A stretch of DNA of 64,000 nt from Paenibacillus humicola (GCF_028826105.1 NZ_JAQGPL010000001.1:4428501-4492500), one strand, 5' to 3'. Shown: positions 52,675 to 61,001, numbered from the stretch's first letter. Translations and numbers: made by a program. Notes: generated by a model from the sequence alone, not told the origin.

Positions 52675-54267
52675 TTATTCCTTCATGACGCGCTGATGGA
52701 TATCCGTTACGACCGAGCGGGCGGATTCGATGGCTCCGGCCTGCCAGGCCGTGATGTAGCTGATATGCTCGCCCGCCAAATAAATCCGGCCGTCCGGCTT
52801 GCACAGCGTCGGGTAATACGTTTTGCGGTCGTCCGCGGAATACGATACCCATCCGCCCAGGTTATATTTGATCGTCTTCCAATTGATCGAGAAGGAAGCC
52901 TCGAATTCGTCCAAATATTGCGGGTGAATTTTGGCCCCCTGCATAAGCGCCAGCTTCTCCCGGTCCTTGTAACTCATTTTGCCGATCGTGTCGGCTTTCG
53001 CTCCGGTTACGTAATAAGCGAGCAGAACGCCTTTCTTGGAAAAATATTGCGTCGGCGGGTAATAGATTTGCGTAATGTCGAGATTGGTCAGCGACACGCC
53101 GCCGTAAATCTGTTCGTCCTCCTCCCAAAACCGGCGCTTGAACTGCAGCCCCATTTTGCCGGCGGAGGCGTAGCTGATACTGGAAATCGCCTTGGCCATG
53201 TCCGGCGAGAAATCGGCGGGGATGCTCTTCAGCACCGACAGCGGAATCGTACAGATGCAGTAATCGCCGGTGATTTCTTTGTCGGTGTTCTTGTCGAGAT
53301 CGGTATAGACGATCCGGACGCCCGAGCCGGTTTGGCGAATTTCCTTCACCTCGGAGCGGTAGCGGATCATCTTGCCGACCCGCTTCTCGAACGCTTTCGC
53401 AATCATGTCCATGCCGCCGACGGGATGGAACATCATCATCTGCATGTCGTACGTATATTCGTTGCTGAAATAATTGCCGAAGCCCGAATTAATGATCGCC
53501 TTCATGTCGAACGGGTCGCGCAGGACGCCCGCATCCAGCCGGCTTCCCGGCTCATCCTTGTACCCGCCCCGTTCGGAGCCGCGGTAAAACAAATCCGCGT
53601 CCAGGTCTCCCTCCCGGCGCAAATAATTGACGAGGAGGGTCTTGTCGTCCGGCGTAAGCGGGAGATCCAGCGCCTGCTGGTCGACCGCCTTGGCCAGCAT
53701 TTCCGCGACGTATCCCCGCATATCCGCTTTAGCCGCTCGCTTGCGCACCTTCTGGCCGGAAAGCGCGCCTACATTTTCGTTGTAATAATAGGCGCTGTCG
53801 TTCACGTTATCGAAAGGCTCCATCTCCACGCCGAATTCGCGGCAGTAATCCATCGTGACATGGAACTGCGGGATGCGCATCGGACCGGCGTTCAAATACA
53901 TCCCGTTATCGAACTTCGACACCTGCGTGGAAGAGCCGATTTCGGTCGATGACGTGCCTTTGCGGATCGACCAGTTCCGCCCGCCGGCCCGGTCTCTGGC
54001 TTCAAGAATCGTCACGTTATAGCCGGCCTTTCCGAGCTCGTAAGCCGCCGTCATGCCGCCGATGCCGGCGCCGAGAATGATGACCGATTTGCCTCCGCGG
54101 CCGGACACGCCAAGGTCACCGCTGCGGGGAGGCGTAAAATCGGCAGCTTTCACGGCTTCCGGCGCCAGCAGCCCCAGCGTTCCCATCATGCTGAAAACGG
54201 CGGCCGTTCCTCCCATTTTTCCAACGGTGGTCAAAAACTGCCTCCTTGTCATATCGTTTGGCTTCAT
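52675..54267 (-). CDS. Tat-exported flavin monoamine oxidase family protein
   Basis: 530 residues from the ATG at 54267 (GGAG six bases upstream). The N-terminus carries a twin-arginine signal: MTRRQFLTT, then a moderately hydrophobic stretch (about 20-35) ending in a cleavage-like VKAADF. The FAD-binding Rossmann motif [39 protein letters not shown] follows; the substrate and covering domains come after, and the late flavin motif is [23 protein letters not shown]. This is the L-amino-acid/monoamine oxidase fold, producing an aldehyde or keto acid, ammonia and H2O2. Prefolded export with bound FAD explains the Tat signal. It is followed by tatA and preceded by a TnrA-type box. Confidence 0.93.
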   Translation of the reverse strand: MKPNDMTRRQFLTTVGKMGGTAAVFSMMGTLGLLAPEAVKAADFTPPRSGDLGVSGRGGKSVIILGAGIGGMTAAYELGKAGYNVTILEARDRAGGRNWSIRKGTSSTEIGSSTQVSKFDNGMYLNAGPMRIPQFHVTMDYCREFGVEMEPFDNVNDSAYYYNENVGALSGQKVRKRAAKADMRGYVAEMLAKAVDQQALDLPLTPDDKTLLVNYLRREGDLDADLFYRGSERGGYKDEPGSRLDAGVLRDPFDMKAIINSGFGNYFSNEYTYDMQMMMFHPVGGMDMIAKAFEKRVGKMIRYRSEVKEIRQTGSGVRIVYTDLDKNTDKEITGDYCICTIPLSVLKSIPADFSPDMAKAISSISYASAGKMGLQFKRRFWEEDEQIYGGVSLTNLDITQIYYPPTQYFSKKGVLLAYYVTGAKADTIGKMSYKDREKLALMQGAKIHPQYLDEFEASFSINWKTIKYNLGGWVSYSADDRKTYYPTLCKPDGRIYLAGEHISYITAWQAGAIESARSVVTDIHQRVMKE

Positions 54268-54332
54268 TTTCGTCTCCACGCTCGCGACATCTCCTTCTCG
54301 TCCGATTAGATTAGAGCCCACAAGGAGAATGT

Positions 54333-54379
54333 AACATACCGCCCGTCATCTCAAGCAAAATGTGTCAGATTTTCTAACA
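54333..54379 (-). promoter_or_regulatory. Amine oxidase-tatA promoter with upstream TnrA/GlnR box
   Basis: The sequence TGTCAGATTTTCTAACA (54363-54379) fits TGTNAN7TNACA exactly. On the minus strand a TATGTT -10-like element is at 54333-54338, giving a start near 54327 and centring the box at about -44, near where TnrA activates genes in Bacillus. No good -35 is seen, as expected for an activated promoter. Confidence 0.7.
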
Positions 54380-54429
54380 TAAAAGATTTTTATTCAGGAA
54401 TATTTTCCCTTAAAATATGTTTAATAGAC

Positions 54430-54458
54430 TTGTCAACCCAAAATCCGCTTGTTATAAT
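54430..54458 (+). promoter_or_regulatory. Sigma-A promoter of the regulator-tatC operon
   Basis: TTGTCA (54430-54435), a 17-base spacer and TATAAT (54453-54458). Start expected near 54465, about 70 bases before the regulator ATG. Confidence 0.8.
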
Positions 54459-54478
54459 CCGTCCCAAACCCTTATTTG

Positions 54479-54495
54479 TGTCAGATAAACTAACA
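54479..54495 (+). promoter_or_regulatory. Second TnrA/GlnR box, in the regulator leader
   Basis: TGTCAGATAAACTAACA fits TGTNAN7TNACA exactly and shares TGTGTCAGAT...CTAACAT with the other box. It is centred at about +22 relative to the predicted start of the regulator-tatC transcript, a position for repression (autoregulation). Confidence 0.75.
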
Positions 54496-54535
54496 TTAGT
54501 CTGAGGTATTTCATTTCCAAAGGAGGCTCACGGTA

Positions 54536-54781
54536 ATGGAGGAAAAGGTCATGTATATCGGGACGGTCTGCGAGCTGACGGGATTGTCGGAACGGCAAAT
54601 CCGGTATTACGAGGAGCGGAAGCTCATTTTTCCCAACCGGACCAAAGGAGGGGTGCGAAAATATTCGTTCGAGGACGTGGCCAATCTCCGCGAAATCAAC
54701 CGGAGCCTGAAGGACGGATTCCGGACGTTCGAGCTGAGAAGCATGCTGGACAAACGGTCGCACGGCGGGAGAAAGCTCTAG
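54536..54781 (+). CDS. Small MerR-superfamily regulator, TnrA/GlnR-like
   Basis: 81 residues, with AAAGGAGG twelve bases before the ATG. Almost the whole protein is the winged helix: IGTVCELTGLSERQIRYYEERKLIFPNRTKGGVRKYSFEDVANLREI. The segment ELTGLSxRQIRYYEERKLI...RKYSF is very close to TnrA and GlnR as I recall them. TnrA (110 residues) and GlnR (135) end in a tail that contacts glutamine synthetase; here only about 20 residues follow the wing (GFRTFELRSMLDKRSHGGRKL), so glutamine synthetase control may be changed or absent. It precedes tatC by 33 bases and should bind the two boxes in the divergent promoter region. Confidence 0.88.
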   Translation: MEEKVMYIGTVCELTGLSERQIRYYEERKLIFPNRTKGGVRKYSFEDVANLREINRSLKDGFRTFELRSMLDKRSHGGRKL

Positions 54782-54814
54782 GCCGAATTTAATCCGGAAA
54801 GGGGAACGCGTAAC

Positions 54815-55567
54815 ATGAACGACCAACAGATGAGCTTGATCCAACATCTCGCCGAGCTGCGCAAGCGGCTCATACGGACGATTGCCGTGCTGCTCGTCAC
54901 GATGATCCTGGGCATGATTCTGTCGCCCAAAGTGCTGCTCTATCTCAAAAGCATCCCTCCGGCTTCCGGGATTGCCTGGAACGCTTTCTCGCCGTGGGAC
55001 GGTCTGCGTATTTATATGCAGGTCGCTTTCGTCTTTTCGGTCGGCGTCACCCTGCCTTTTACCCTCTACCAGCTTTGGGGCTTTATGAAAACGGGACTGA
55101 AGAAGGAGGAGCAGGATGCCGCCCTGCGGTATATCCCGTACTCGGTCCTCTGTTTTTTGACGGGACTTGCCTTTGCGTATTTTGTCGTCTTTCCGATGAG
55201 CTTCCAATTCACATCCCGGATCGCCCACCGTCTGGAGCTTGTCCAAACGTATGGCATCGCCCAGTATTTCGGCTTTATGCTCGGTATTATCCTGCCGATG
55301 GCTCTGGCGTTCGAGCTGCCGGTCGTCGTCATGTTTCTGACCCGAATCGGCGTGCTGACACCGAAACGGCTCAGCGCGATGCGGCGTTACGCGTACCTGT
55401 TTCTGGTCGTGCTGGCAAGCTTGATCTCGCCGCCCGAGCTCATCTCCCACCTTATGGTATTTATTCCGCTCGTTGCGCTTTATGAAATCAGCGTCTGGCT
55501 GTCCCGCGCCGTCTATCGCAAAACGAAAGAGATGTCGGCGATCGAGCCGGCCGTCATGAACGGTTGA
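54815..55567 (+). CDS. tatC: Sec-independent protein translocase subunit TatC
   Basis: 250 residues, six membrane segments. The N-terminus has the signal-recognition motif SLIQHLAELRKRLI with the conserved Glu of HLxELRxR, then FSPWDGLRIYMQVAFVFSVGVTLPFTLYQLWGFMKTGLKKEEQ with the conserved F-P-Y-Q-hW pattern. This is the core TatC receptor for twin-arginine signals. GAAAGGGG is before the ATG. It is co-transcribed with the TnrA-like regulator and divergent from its probable substrate and tatA. Confidence 0.95.
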   Translation: MNDQQMSLIQHLAELRKRLIRTIAVLLVTMILGMILSPKVLLYLKSIPPASGIAWNAFSPWDGLRIYMQVAFVFSVGVTLPFTLYQLWGFMKTGLKKEEQDAALRYIPYSVLCFLTGLAFAYFVVFPMSFQFTSRIAHRLELVQTYGIAQYFGFMLGIILPMALAFELPVVVMFLTRIGVLTPKRLSAMRRYAYLFLVVLASLISPPELISHLMVFIPLVALYEISVWLSRAVYRKTKEMSAIEPAVMNG

Positions 55568-55890
55568 TCGAAACCGGCGCAGCCGGATGGGCGGCAGCTG
55601 ATCGGCGAGACGTAATTTTAAGGGCCAATAAAAGATTCTTAATCTATTTTGGCGGAGGTTCGGATTCGAATCGGGAAAGATTACGGGGGAAACCTAGCAT
55701 GTGACTTTACGTGCAAAGCCAGCGGTTACCCCTTCCGCTGGCTCTTTCTTTCTCACGAAATCCCCCTACATTCCGGGGATACAAAACACGTTCCGCTTAG
55801 CCCTGGGTAAATCGTCACGTCTGTTGCCATTCTACGGATTTCATTTTAATCTCGTACCATTCTCAAAATGAGTACTATTAACAACGGGAA
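55568..55890. other. Intergenic region with stacked hairpins and a terminator
   Basis: After tatC come AGATT-CTT-AATCT (55633-55645 region), AGGTT...AACCT (55661-55697 region), GCATGT-N6-ACGTGC (55697-55714) and finally the intrinsic terminator GCCAGCGG/CCGCTGGC (55718-55725 with 55735-55742) followed by TCTTTCTTTC. No gene. The row of hairpins before the terminator could be a long 3' end or a small RNA. Confidence 0.45.
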
Positions 55891-56883
55891 TCAATCACGA
55901 CTCCGGGGAATTGATTGTCCATGAGGAATGTGCAGAAGATCCTCACTAATCGTCCAAAGCCTTTCGGCCGACGCCGGATCGATGGCCCACGGACGGACGC
56001 CGCGCTGCAGCGGGCTTTCTGGCGGTACGACCTCCGCGATATCGACGTCCTCGCAATAGACGCCTCCTTTTCCGTTCAGCATCGGACTGACTGCGCACCA
56101 TACGGATGTCGCGGCGCCTTGCTCAGCGGTTTTGAAGCCTCCGGAAGACATATAGGTGCCGTCTTCGTTCCGTATTACGCCCCAAGCAGCCAATTCCTCA
56201 TTGCTCAAATGTCGGGTCAATCCCGAGAGGATGGCGCCGGGATGAACAGCAAAAGCGCGCACTCCGTGTTCTCGTCCTCGTTTATCGAGCTCAACGGCAA
56301 ACAACGAGCACGCGGTCTTCGACTCGCCGTAGGAGACAAACTTGTCATACGGCCTCTTGGTGAATTGCAGATCATCAAAATCGATCGGTCCTGTCATATG
56401 GCCGATAGATGAAAGTGTGACCACTCGAGCGTTCCCCGAGCGCTTCAGCGCTTCCCATAAGCCTACCGTCAGTTGAAAATGCCCTAGATAATTTGTCGCG
56501 AAATGGGTATCCAATCCCCGGGCGTCTTTAATGGTCGGAGGAAAGCTGACGCCTGCATTCAAAATCAAGAAATCAAGCGCGCGATCGAAACTCCCAAAGG
56601 CGGCGGCGAACTCGTCGATCGAGGACGGATCCGCAAGGTCCAGCCGGATCACTTCGACATTTTTTAGCGGAGCGAGCACTTCCTGCGCTTTATCGACATC
56701 GCGAGCGCCGACAATGACGGTGGCGCCGGCGCCGGCAAGCGAGCGAGTCGTTTCCAACCCGATTCCGCCGGATCCGCCTGTAACGATAGCCACCTTTCCG
56801 CTAAGATCTTGTCCAGCCAGTACTTCTTGAGCGGTGGTTTCGGATCCGTATCCCGATTGCAGCGGCTTTTGTTCGGTCGTCAT
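55891..56883 (-). CDS. Short-chain dehydrogenase (retinol dehydrogenase-like group)
   Basis: 330 residues. TGGSGGIG (35-42) for NADP binding, LDFLILNAGVSFP, Ser in VVTLSSIGHMTGP and the intact YGESKTA (Tyr/Lys) make a full catalytic set. The extended N-terminus and the long C-terminal region with GVYCEDVDIAEVVPPE match the RDH11-like oxidoreductases widespread in soil bacteria. GGAG precedes the ATG. Transcribed divergently from a TetR regulator; substrate unknown. Confidence 0.9.
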   Translation of the reverse strand: MTTEQKPLQSGYGSETTAQEVLAGQDLSGKVAIVTGGSGGIGLETTRSLAGAGATVIVGARDVDKAQEVLAPLKNVEVIRLDLADPSSIDEFAAAFGSFDRALDFLILNAGVSFPPTIKDARGLDTHFATNYLGHFQLTVGLWEALKRSGNARVVTLSSIGHMTGPIDFDDLQFTKRPYDKFVSYGESKTACSLFAVELDKRGREHGVRAFAVHPGAILSGLTRHLSNEELAAWGVIRNEDGTYMSSGGFKTAEQGAATSVWCAVSPMLNGKGGVYCEDVDIAEVVPPESPLQRGVRPWAIDPASAERLWTISEDLLHIPHGQSIPRSRD

Positions 56884-56909
56884 ACGTTCAGTTCACTCCT
56901 TTAAATGAA

Positions 56910-56946
56910 TTAGACAAAAAACATTAAATGTCTATGTGTTTATAAT
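56910..56946. promoter_or_regulatory. Inverted repeat TTAGACA-N12-TGTCTAT and -10 element between SDR and TetR genes
   Basis: Arms at 56910-56916 and 56929-56935, and a TATAAT at 56941-56946 serving the tetR side. The architecture matches the repeat at 26417-26442. Probable operator of the adjacent TetR protein. Confidence 0.55.
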
Positions 56947-56987
56947 AGACGAGTGGACAAAGTTTGTAAAGTGTATAAAATGGAGAT

Positions 56988-57539
56988 ATGGATGATAATA
57001 AGAAGCTGCATATTGTTGCGACCGCTTTAGAGGTGTTCTTCAAATACGGGTACAAGCGCGTATCGATGAACGATATTGCGGAGACTGCGGGCATTTCGCG
57101 CGCAGGCCTCTACTTGTACTTCAAGAATAAGGAGGAAATATTTAACGCTGCGATCGTTCGCTACGGCGACATCCTCATAGAGGAGATTAAGAAAGGACTG
57201 TTATCGCATAAAACGACGGAGGACAAAATTTTATACGCTTTTGAAGTATGGGCAATCCGAAACTTCGACGATTCGCTGCACTCTCCCGAATATAAAGAAA
57301 TTACGGACAGTTCTCACCAATTTGCGCGGGCGGCGATGAACGAGAGCTACGGAAAATTGGAAACCTTGCTGGCCTCATTGCTGGAAGTATCCCCTGCCGC
57401 CGCGAGCGGTATTCCTCCAATGAGACTGGCGCATCTGATAACAGGCGCATTGCGCGGCTTTAAATCGGTTGCTGCCAGCTCGGATGAGCTTCGTCATCTG
57501 ATTCAGGACCTGCTCCATTTCGTCTTTGCAAGCCATTAA
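56988..57539 (+). CDS. TetR/AcrR-family regulator
   Basis: 183 residues. Helix-turn-helix at about 10-50: ATALEVFFKYGYKRVSMNDIAETAGISRAGLYLYFKNKEEIF. The C-terminal domain (SPEYKEITDSSHQFARAAMNESYGKLETLLASLLEV) is not of a recognisable ligand class. Divergent from the SDR gene, which it presumably represses. Confidence 0.9.
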   Translation: MDDNKKLHIVATALEVFFKYGYKRVSMNDIAETAGISRAGLYLYFKNKEEIFNAAIVRYGDILIEEIKKGLLSHKTTEDKILYAFEVWAIRNFDDSLHSPEYKEITDSSHQFARAAMNESYGKLETLLASLLEVSPAAASGIPPMRLAHLITGALRGFKSVAASSDELRHLIQDLLHFVFASH

Positions 57540-57858
57540 CGATTCTCGCTGCCGAATGCGCGAGTTGATGAGCGCGGGAAGATACGGAGACGCCTTTCGC
57601 TTCTTTTAGCGCCGGCCACAGCCTCAAAGCAGCTGAAAATGTCCTCAACGGTTCGTTGAAAGCTGGGACTCAATTCCCCTGGAATTGCGAATGAGCGGAG
57701 TGGCCATAATACTTGTGGAATGGAAATGAAAATGCAAAGGCCGTCCGGAAGCGAGGAACCGTGCACGGCCGCATCGCGAAATAACGTTATTTCCCCTTCG
57801 CCTTGCGGCCGGGGAAATAACGTTCTTTTCGCACGTACCGAAACAAGGTGAAGGTGAC
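57540..57858. other. Intergenic region ending in a strong bidirectional terminator
   Basis: The perfect 14-bp stem AACGTTATTTCCCC with GGGGAAATAACGTT (57783-57796 with 57811-57824) and CTTTT after it lies before the serpin stop. The 240 bases before it contain no supportable gene; a minus-strand frame (SPSFQRTVEDIFSCFEAVAG) faintly recalls RidA proteins but is broken. Confidence 0.5.
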
Positions 57859-59109
57859 TTACAGCTTCTCGATTCGACCGGCGAAAAGCAGCGTCCCGCT
57901 TTGTAAATCTTCGATGGCAAACAGGAACGGCCGGTCGATCGTCATCTCGAAGCTTTTCTTCGGCCCGGCGCTTCCGGAACTTACTCCCACCATTGTCGCA
58001 GCCGCGGCCTTGGTCCCGCGCTCGGATACGTCGAGCAGCGTTTTATGGACCACTTGGCTGATAAAAAGCTTCCCGTTCCGGCCGCTCGTGTCGGCCATTT
58101 CGCTGAAATCCGCTTGGTCCGGATCGAATGGCAAGCTCATTCCCATGGCGCTAAGCGTCTTCTTCAGCTCGTGTTGATCTTCGATCCGAAATTTCGGCAT
58201 CGCAAGCCGGCCTTGGAACGATGTATACCGCTTCGTCCACAGCCCCGGATCGCGCAGCCATTTCGCCGTCAGTGCCGCCTGATCCGCCCCTTGCCGCGGC
58301 AGCACGACGAGCATGCCCATTTGTCCGTCCCCGTAAGGCAGACGCACCGCCTGGTACGCATCGTTTTCTTCATATTCGAACATGCCTTCCCGGTGCATGA
58401 AGGAAATCCGGCTTTTGCTGCCATCCCCGTTCGTAAAGTCTCCGTCCCGTGTCTCCTCAGGCTCGAAGGGCGTCTGCCATGCACCGTCAAAATAAAGCGC
58501 ATTCAGCAGAAGAGCCCTCGTGTTCCCTGATACCGGCTGATCCAAAATCGTCGGAATAAGGCCGTTTGTCTGCTTATCCACCCACTTGTTCATTTCCTTG
58601 CGTACACCCGGCTCGGTTAAATCCCGCTGGTTCAGCTCTGCGCCATAGGCGGATTTGACCCGGTCCAGATAAGTCTTCCGAAACGGCCATTCTTCCTGCA
58701 GCCAGAGGGAATTGGCCATCGACAACGTAATGCCCGGTCCGGTCCTGACGAGCACCTCTCTCAACACCTGCTGTCCGGCATTCAGCTCCTGCAGCGTCAT
58801 TCCTTCCGCATGCAGCGCCTTCTTCATCTCTTCCCGGGTCGGACCTGAGGCGCCGTTCAACGTCATGGACAAAGCCTGTACGATGCTGACCGGCGACAGA
58901 ATCAGGTTTTCGCCGGGATATTCTTGCATGATCCTACCCGCAAGCTCAAGACCGAACGCGTTTGTCGCCTGAACCGTGCGCGGATCGATCCGCTTCGCGA
59001 GCCGCTCGCGCTCCGGCGCGGAAATGGACGATTTGGACAATGGGGCAGCGGTCCCGCAGGACGTTAACAGCGCAGCAGCGGCAACGGCCGCCAAAACGAA
59101 TTTGAACAC
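57859..59109 (-). CDS. Serpin-family serine protease inhibitor, lipoprotein
   Basis: 416 residues from a GTG start with GGGGG seven bases upstream. Lipobox LLTSC at about residue 18 predicts attachment to the outer membrane face. The serpin fold is complete: NLILSPVSIVQALSMTLNGASGPTREEM, VDKQTNGLIPTILDQPVSGNTRALLLNALYFDGAWQTPF, and the breach/shutter residues near VHKTLLDVSERGTKAAAATMVGV. The hinge ERGTKAAAAT keeps small residues as in inhibitory serpins (consensus EEGTEAAAAT), followed by the reactive loop and RPFLFAIEDLQSGTLLFAGRI. Bacterial serpins are thought to protect against proteases; target unknown. Confidence 0.92.
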   Translation of the reverse strand: MFKFVLAAVAAAALLTSCGTAAPLSKSSISAPERERLAKRIDPRTVQATNAFGLELAGRIMQEYPGENLILSPVSIVQALSMTLNGASGPTREEMKKALHAEGMTLQELNAGQQVLREVLVRTGPGITLSMANSLWLQEEWPFRKTYLDRVKSAYGAELNQRDLTEPGVRKEMNKWVDKQTNGLIPTILDQPVSGNTRALLLNALYFDGAWQTPFEPEETRDGDFTNGDGSKSRISFMHREGMFEYEENDAYQAVRLPYGDGQMGMLVVLPRQGADQAALTAKWLRDPGLWTKRYTSFQGRLAMPKFRIEDQHELKKTLSAMGMSLPFDPDQADFSEMADTSGRNGKLFISQVVHKTLLDVSERGTKAAAATMVGVSSGSAGPKKSFEMTIDRPFLFAIEDLQSGTLLFAGRIEKL

Positions 59110-59198
59110 CCGGCATCCCCCTGTATCGTAAGAAACTCTACTCTTTTCGACGCTGCGGGAATCCGGGATGTTGCATTGCTGTATGATTAAAATTATTG

Positions 59199-59242
59199 TT
59201 GACGATTCATATTTGTATTAATATAATAGTTGTATATATACA
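59199..59242 (+). promoter_or_regulatory. Sigma-A promoter with downstream palindrome
   Basis: TTGACG (59199-59204), a 17-base spacer and TATAAT (59222-59227). The perfect palindrome TGTATATATACA (59231-59242) covers the expected start site, a position for repression. Confidence 0.75.
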
Positions 59243-59261
59243 CTTAAGGTGGTGCTTCGCT

Positions 59262-59921
59262 ATGCTGCGGTCGATCATTTCTTTTTCCTCCATCTGTTCC
59301 ATCATCGGAGGATCAACAATGGGTCTGTATCAGATCCTGCATCCTCATCGGGACGCCCATTCCGTCCTCGACCATCCGTACGCTCTGATCCACGATCTGG
59401 GAATGCTCGCTTTAAGCTTGTTAGGTTTGGGGATCATCGGGGTGTATTTGTTTTTATACGCTGAAGCCCGAAGCAGCCGCCTGATCGTTTTTTTGTTTTT
59501 CCTCACCCTTATTGGCTCTATATTTGAAGTCGGTGCGCTTTTTTGGGATGGATATTTCAATCCTTTTGCCGCAAAGTTCATGCCCGAGCTGCAAACATCC
59601 GGACATAACCACAATTTTATCCATCAATATTATTCCATTTTCGGCTTGTCTATTTTCTTTCTACCGGTCACGTGGATCTTATTTATCGCAGGACAAATCG
59701 CAACTGGGATCCTGTTGATAAGAAGCCGCAAGTTCGGCTTATTATCCGGTGTGCTGATTATCGCCGGCGCACCGTTGTTCGGGCTGCAGCTATTCGCGCC
59801 CCTTTGGATGGAAACAACGGGCGCCATCATTTTGGGACTGGGACATTTGACGATGGGCTTCACCCTGTATACAAAAATTGCGCACCCAAAGAACAGGCTC
59901 AATACCGTTATTCATTTTTGA
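59262..59921 (+). CDS. Membrane protein of unknown function (about six membrane segments)
   Basis: 219 residues from the ATG at 59262 (AAGGTGG nine bases before); upstream codons in frame overlap the promoter. Hydrophobic throughout, with a His-rich extracellular or pore segment: LHPHRDAHSVLDHPYALIHD near the start and TSGHNHNFIHQYYS in the middle. Seven histidines close to membrane segments could bind metal or heme; this is inference. I do not recognise the family. It precedes the carboxymuconolactone decarboxylase-like gene by 52 bases and is probably co-transcribed with it. Confidence 0.7.
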   Translation: MLRSIISFSSICSIIGGSTMGLYQILHPHRDAHSVLDHPYALIHDLGMLALSLLGLGIIGVYLFLYAEARSSRLIVFLFFLTLIGSIFEVGALFWDGYFNPFAAKFMPELQTSGHNHNFIHQYYSIFGLSIFFLPVTWILFIAGQIATGILLIRSRKFGLLSGVLIIAGAPLFGLQLFAPLWMETTGAIILGLGHLTMGFTLYTKIAHPKNRLNTVIHF

Positions 59922-59973
59922 AAAAGGTTCATTTTGAACGGGGCGTAAACGAATATCCATCCAGGAGGAAAAG

Positions 59974-60995
59974 ATGATCAAATACATTCAACCGGTACCT
60001 GTCTCTTCAACCGAAGGAATCGTATCCGACATGTATAAACAAATACGGAGAGACTTTGGATTTGTGGCCGATATTTTTATCATGCATTCCTTTTCGCCGG
60101 CTCTGCTCGCAGGATTATGGGCAGCGTTAAGGGAAACGGAACTTGTCGGCAGCGTGCCGAGAGTGATGAAGGAGGCGGTTGCCGCCTCGGTTGCAAAGGC
60201 CAATCAATGTTCGTTTTGTGTGGATGTGCACACCACTATGATAGCGGCAGCCGGGGATAAAGAAGCGGCAAAAAAGATATTCGAAGGTCAAGTTGACGGA
60301 ATATCGGACGAAAAATTAAATCCATTGTAAAATGGGCGCTTGCTACTCGTTCTCCCCGCTCGCCTATCCTGTCGAATACGCCTTTTACCGAACAAGAAGC
60401 GCCAGAAATGATCGGAACCGCTGTGATCAATCATTATATCACCCGAATGATCGACGTTTTGCAGACGAATAAATCTATCATTCAAATCAATAATTCTTTA
60501 TTAAACCGCATTTTAAAAAGGATGCTTGCTCTAATTTTTTCGCCCTCCATAAAAAAAAGAAGAAATTCTGGAGATTCGCTCATTTTCCTGACGAGAGACA
60601 ACCTGCCTGATGACCTTTATTGGGCGAAGTCCCATCCCGTCATCTGTCGTGCTTTCGCAAGTTTTGCCGTTGCGGCAAACGCGGCAGGGGAAAGTACCTT
60701 GACACTAGAAGCACGTACGACGGTTCAGCATTACATCGAAGACTGGGACGGTAAAGAGCCCGGGATCAGCAGGAATTGGGCGGAACAGGCTGTAAAACCA
60801 TTAACCGGGCCATCGAAAATTGCAGCTAAACTTGCATTGTTGACCGCAGTCTCACCCTATCAGATCGACGACGATCTCATTCGCGATTTTCGAACGGTTT
60901 ACAAAGAGGATTTACAGCTCCTGAATGTATTATCTTGGTCAAGTTTTACGGCCGCCAGGAAAATAGGCTCGTGGCTTTCCATTCCGTATACATGA
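59974..60995 (+). pseudogene. Carboxymuconolactone decarboxylase-family protein, interrupted by one frameshift
   Basis: The first part (59974-60330) reads to VAKANQCSFCVDVHTTMIAAAG, the AhpD-like CxxC-x3-H site, and stops after EKLNPL. In the next frame the sequence continues at once with KWALATRSPRSP and runs to 60995 (LSIPYT), including LPDDLYWAKSHPVICRAFASFA and a second all-helical domain. Restoring one base near 60322 would read ...LN-A-IVKWALATR, giving a single protein of about 340 residues, the normal two-domain length. This is a single-base deletion in the gene or an assembly error. GGAGG precedes the ATG. Confidence 0.85.
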
Positions 60996-61001
60996 TTTTG
61001 A

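Noticed and set aside
55655..55745. Possible tRNA or c-di-GMP-I riboswitch after tatC
   Set aside because: TTCGGATTCGAATC resembles a T-arm but no acceptor stem or anticodon arm can be formed. The GAAACC and GCAAAGCC pieces lack the second helix and tetraloop receptor of the riboswitch, and no gene follows on that strand.
57541..57720. Possible RidA-family remnant on the minus strand
   Set aside because: Only about 20 residues (SPSFQRTVEDIFSCFEAVAG) fit loosely, with frame breaks on both sides; too weak to annotate.
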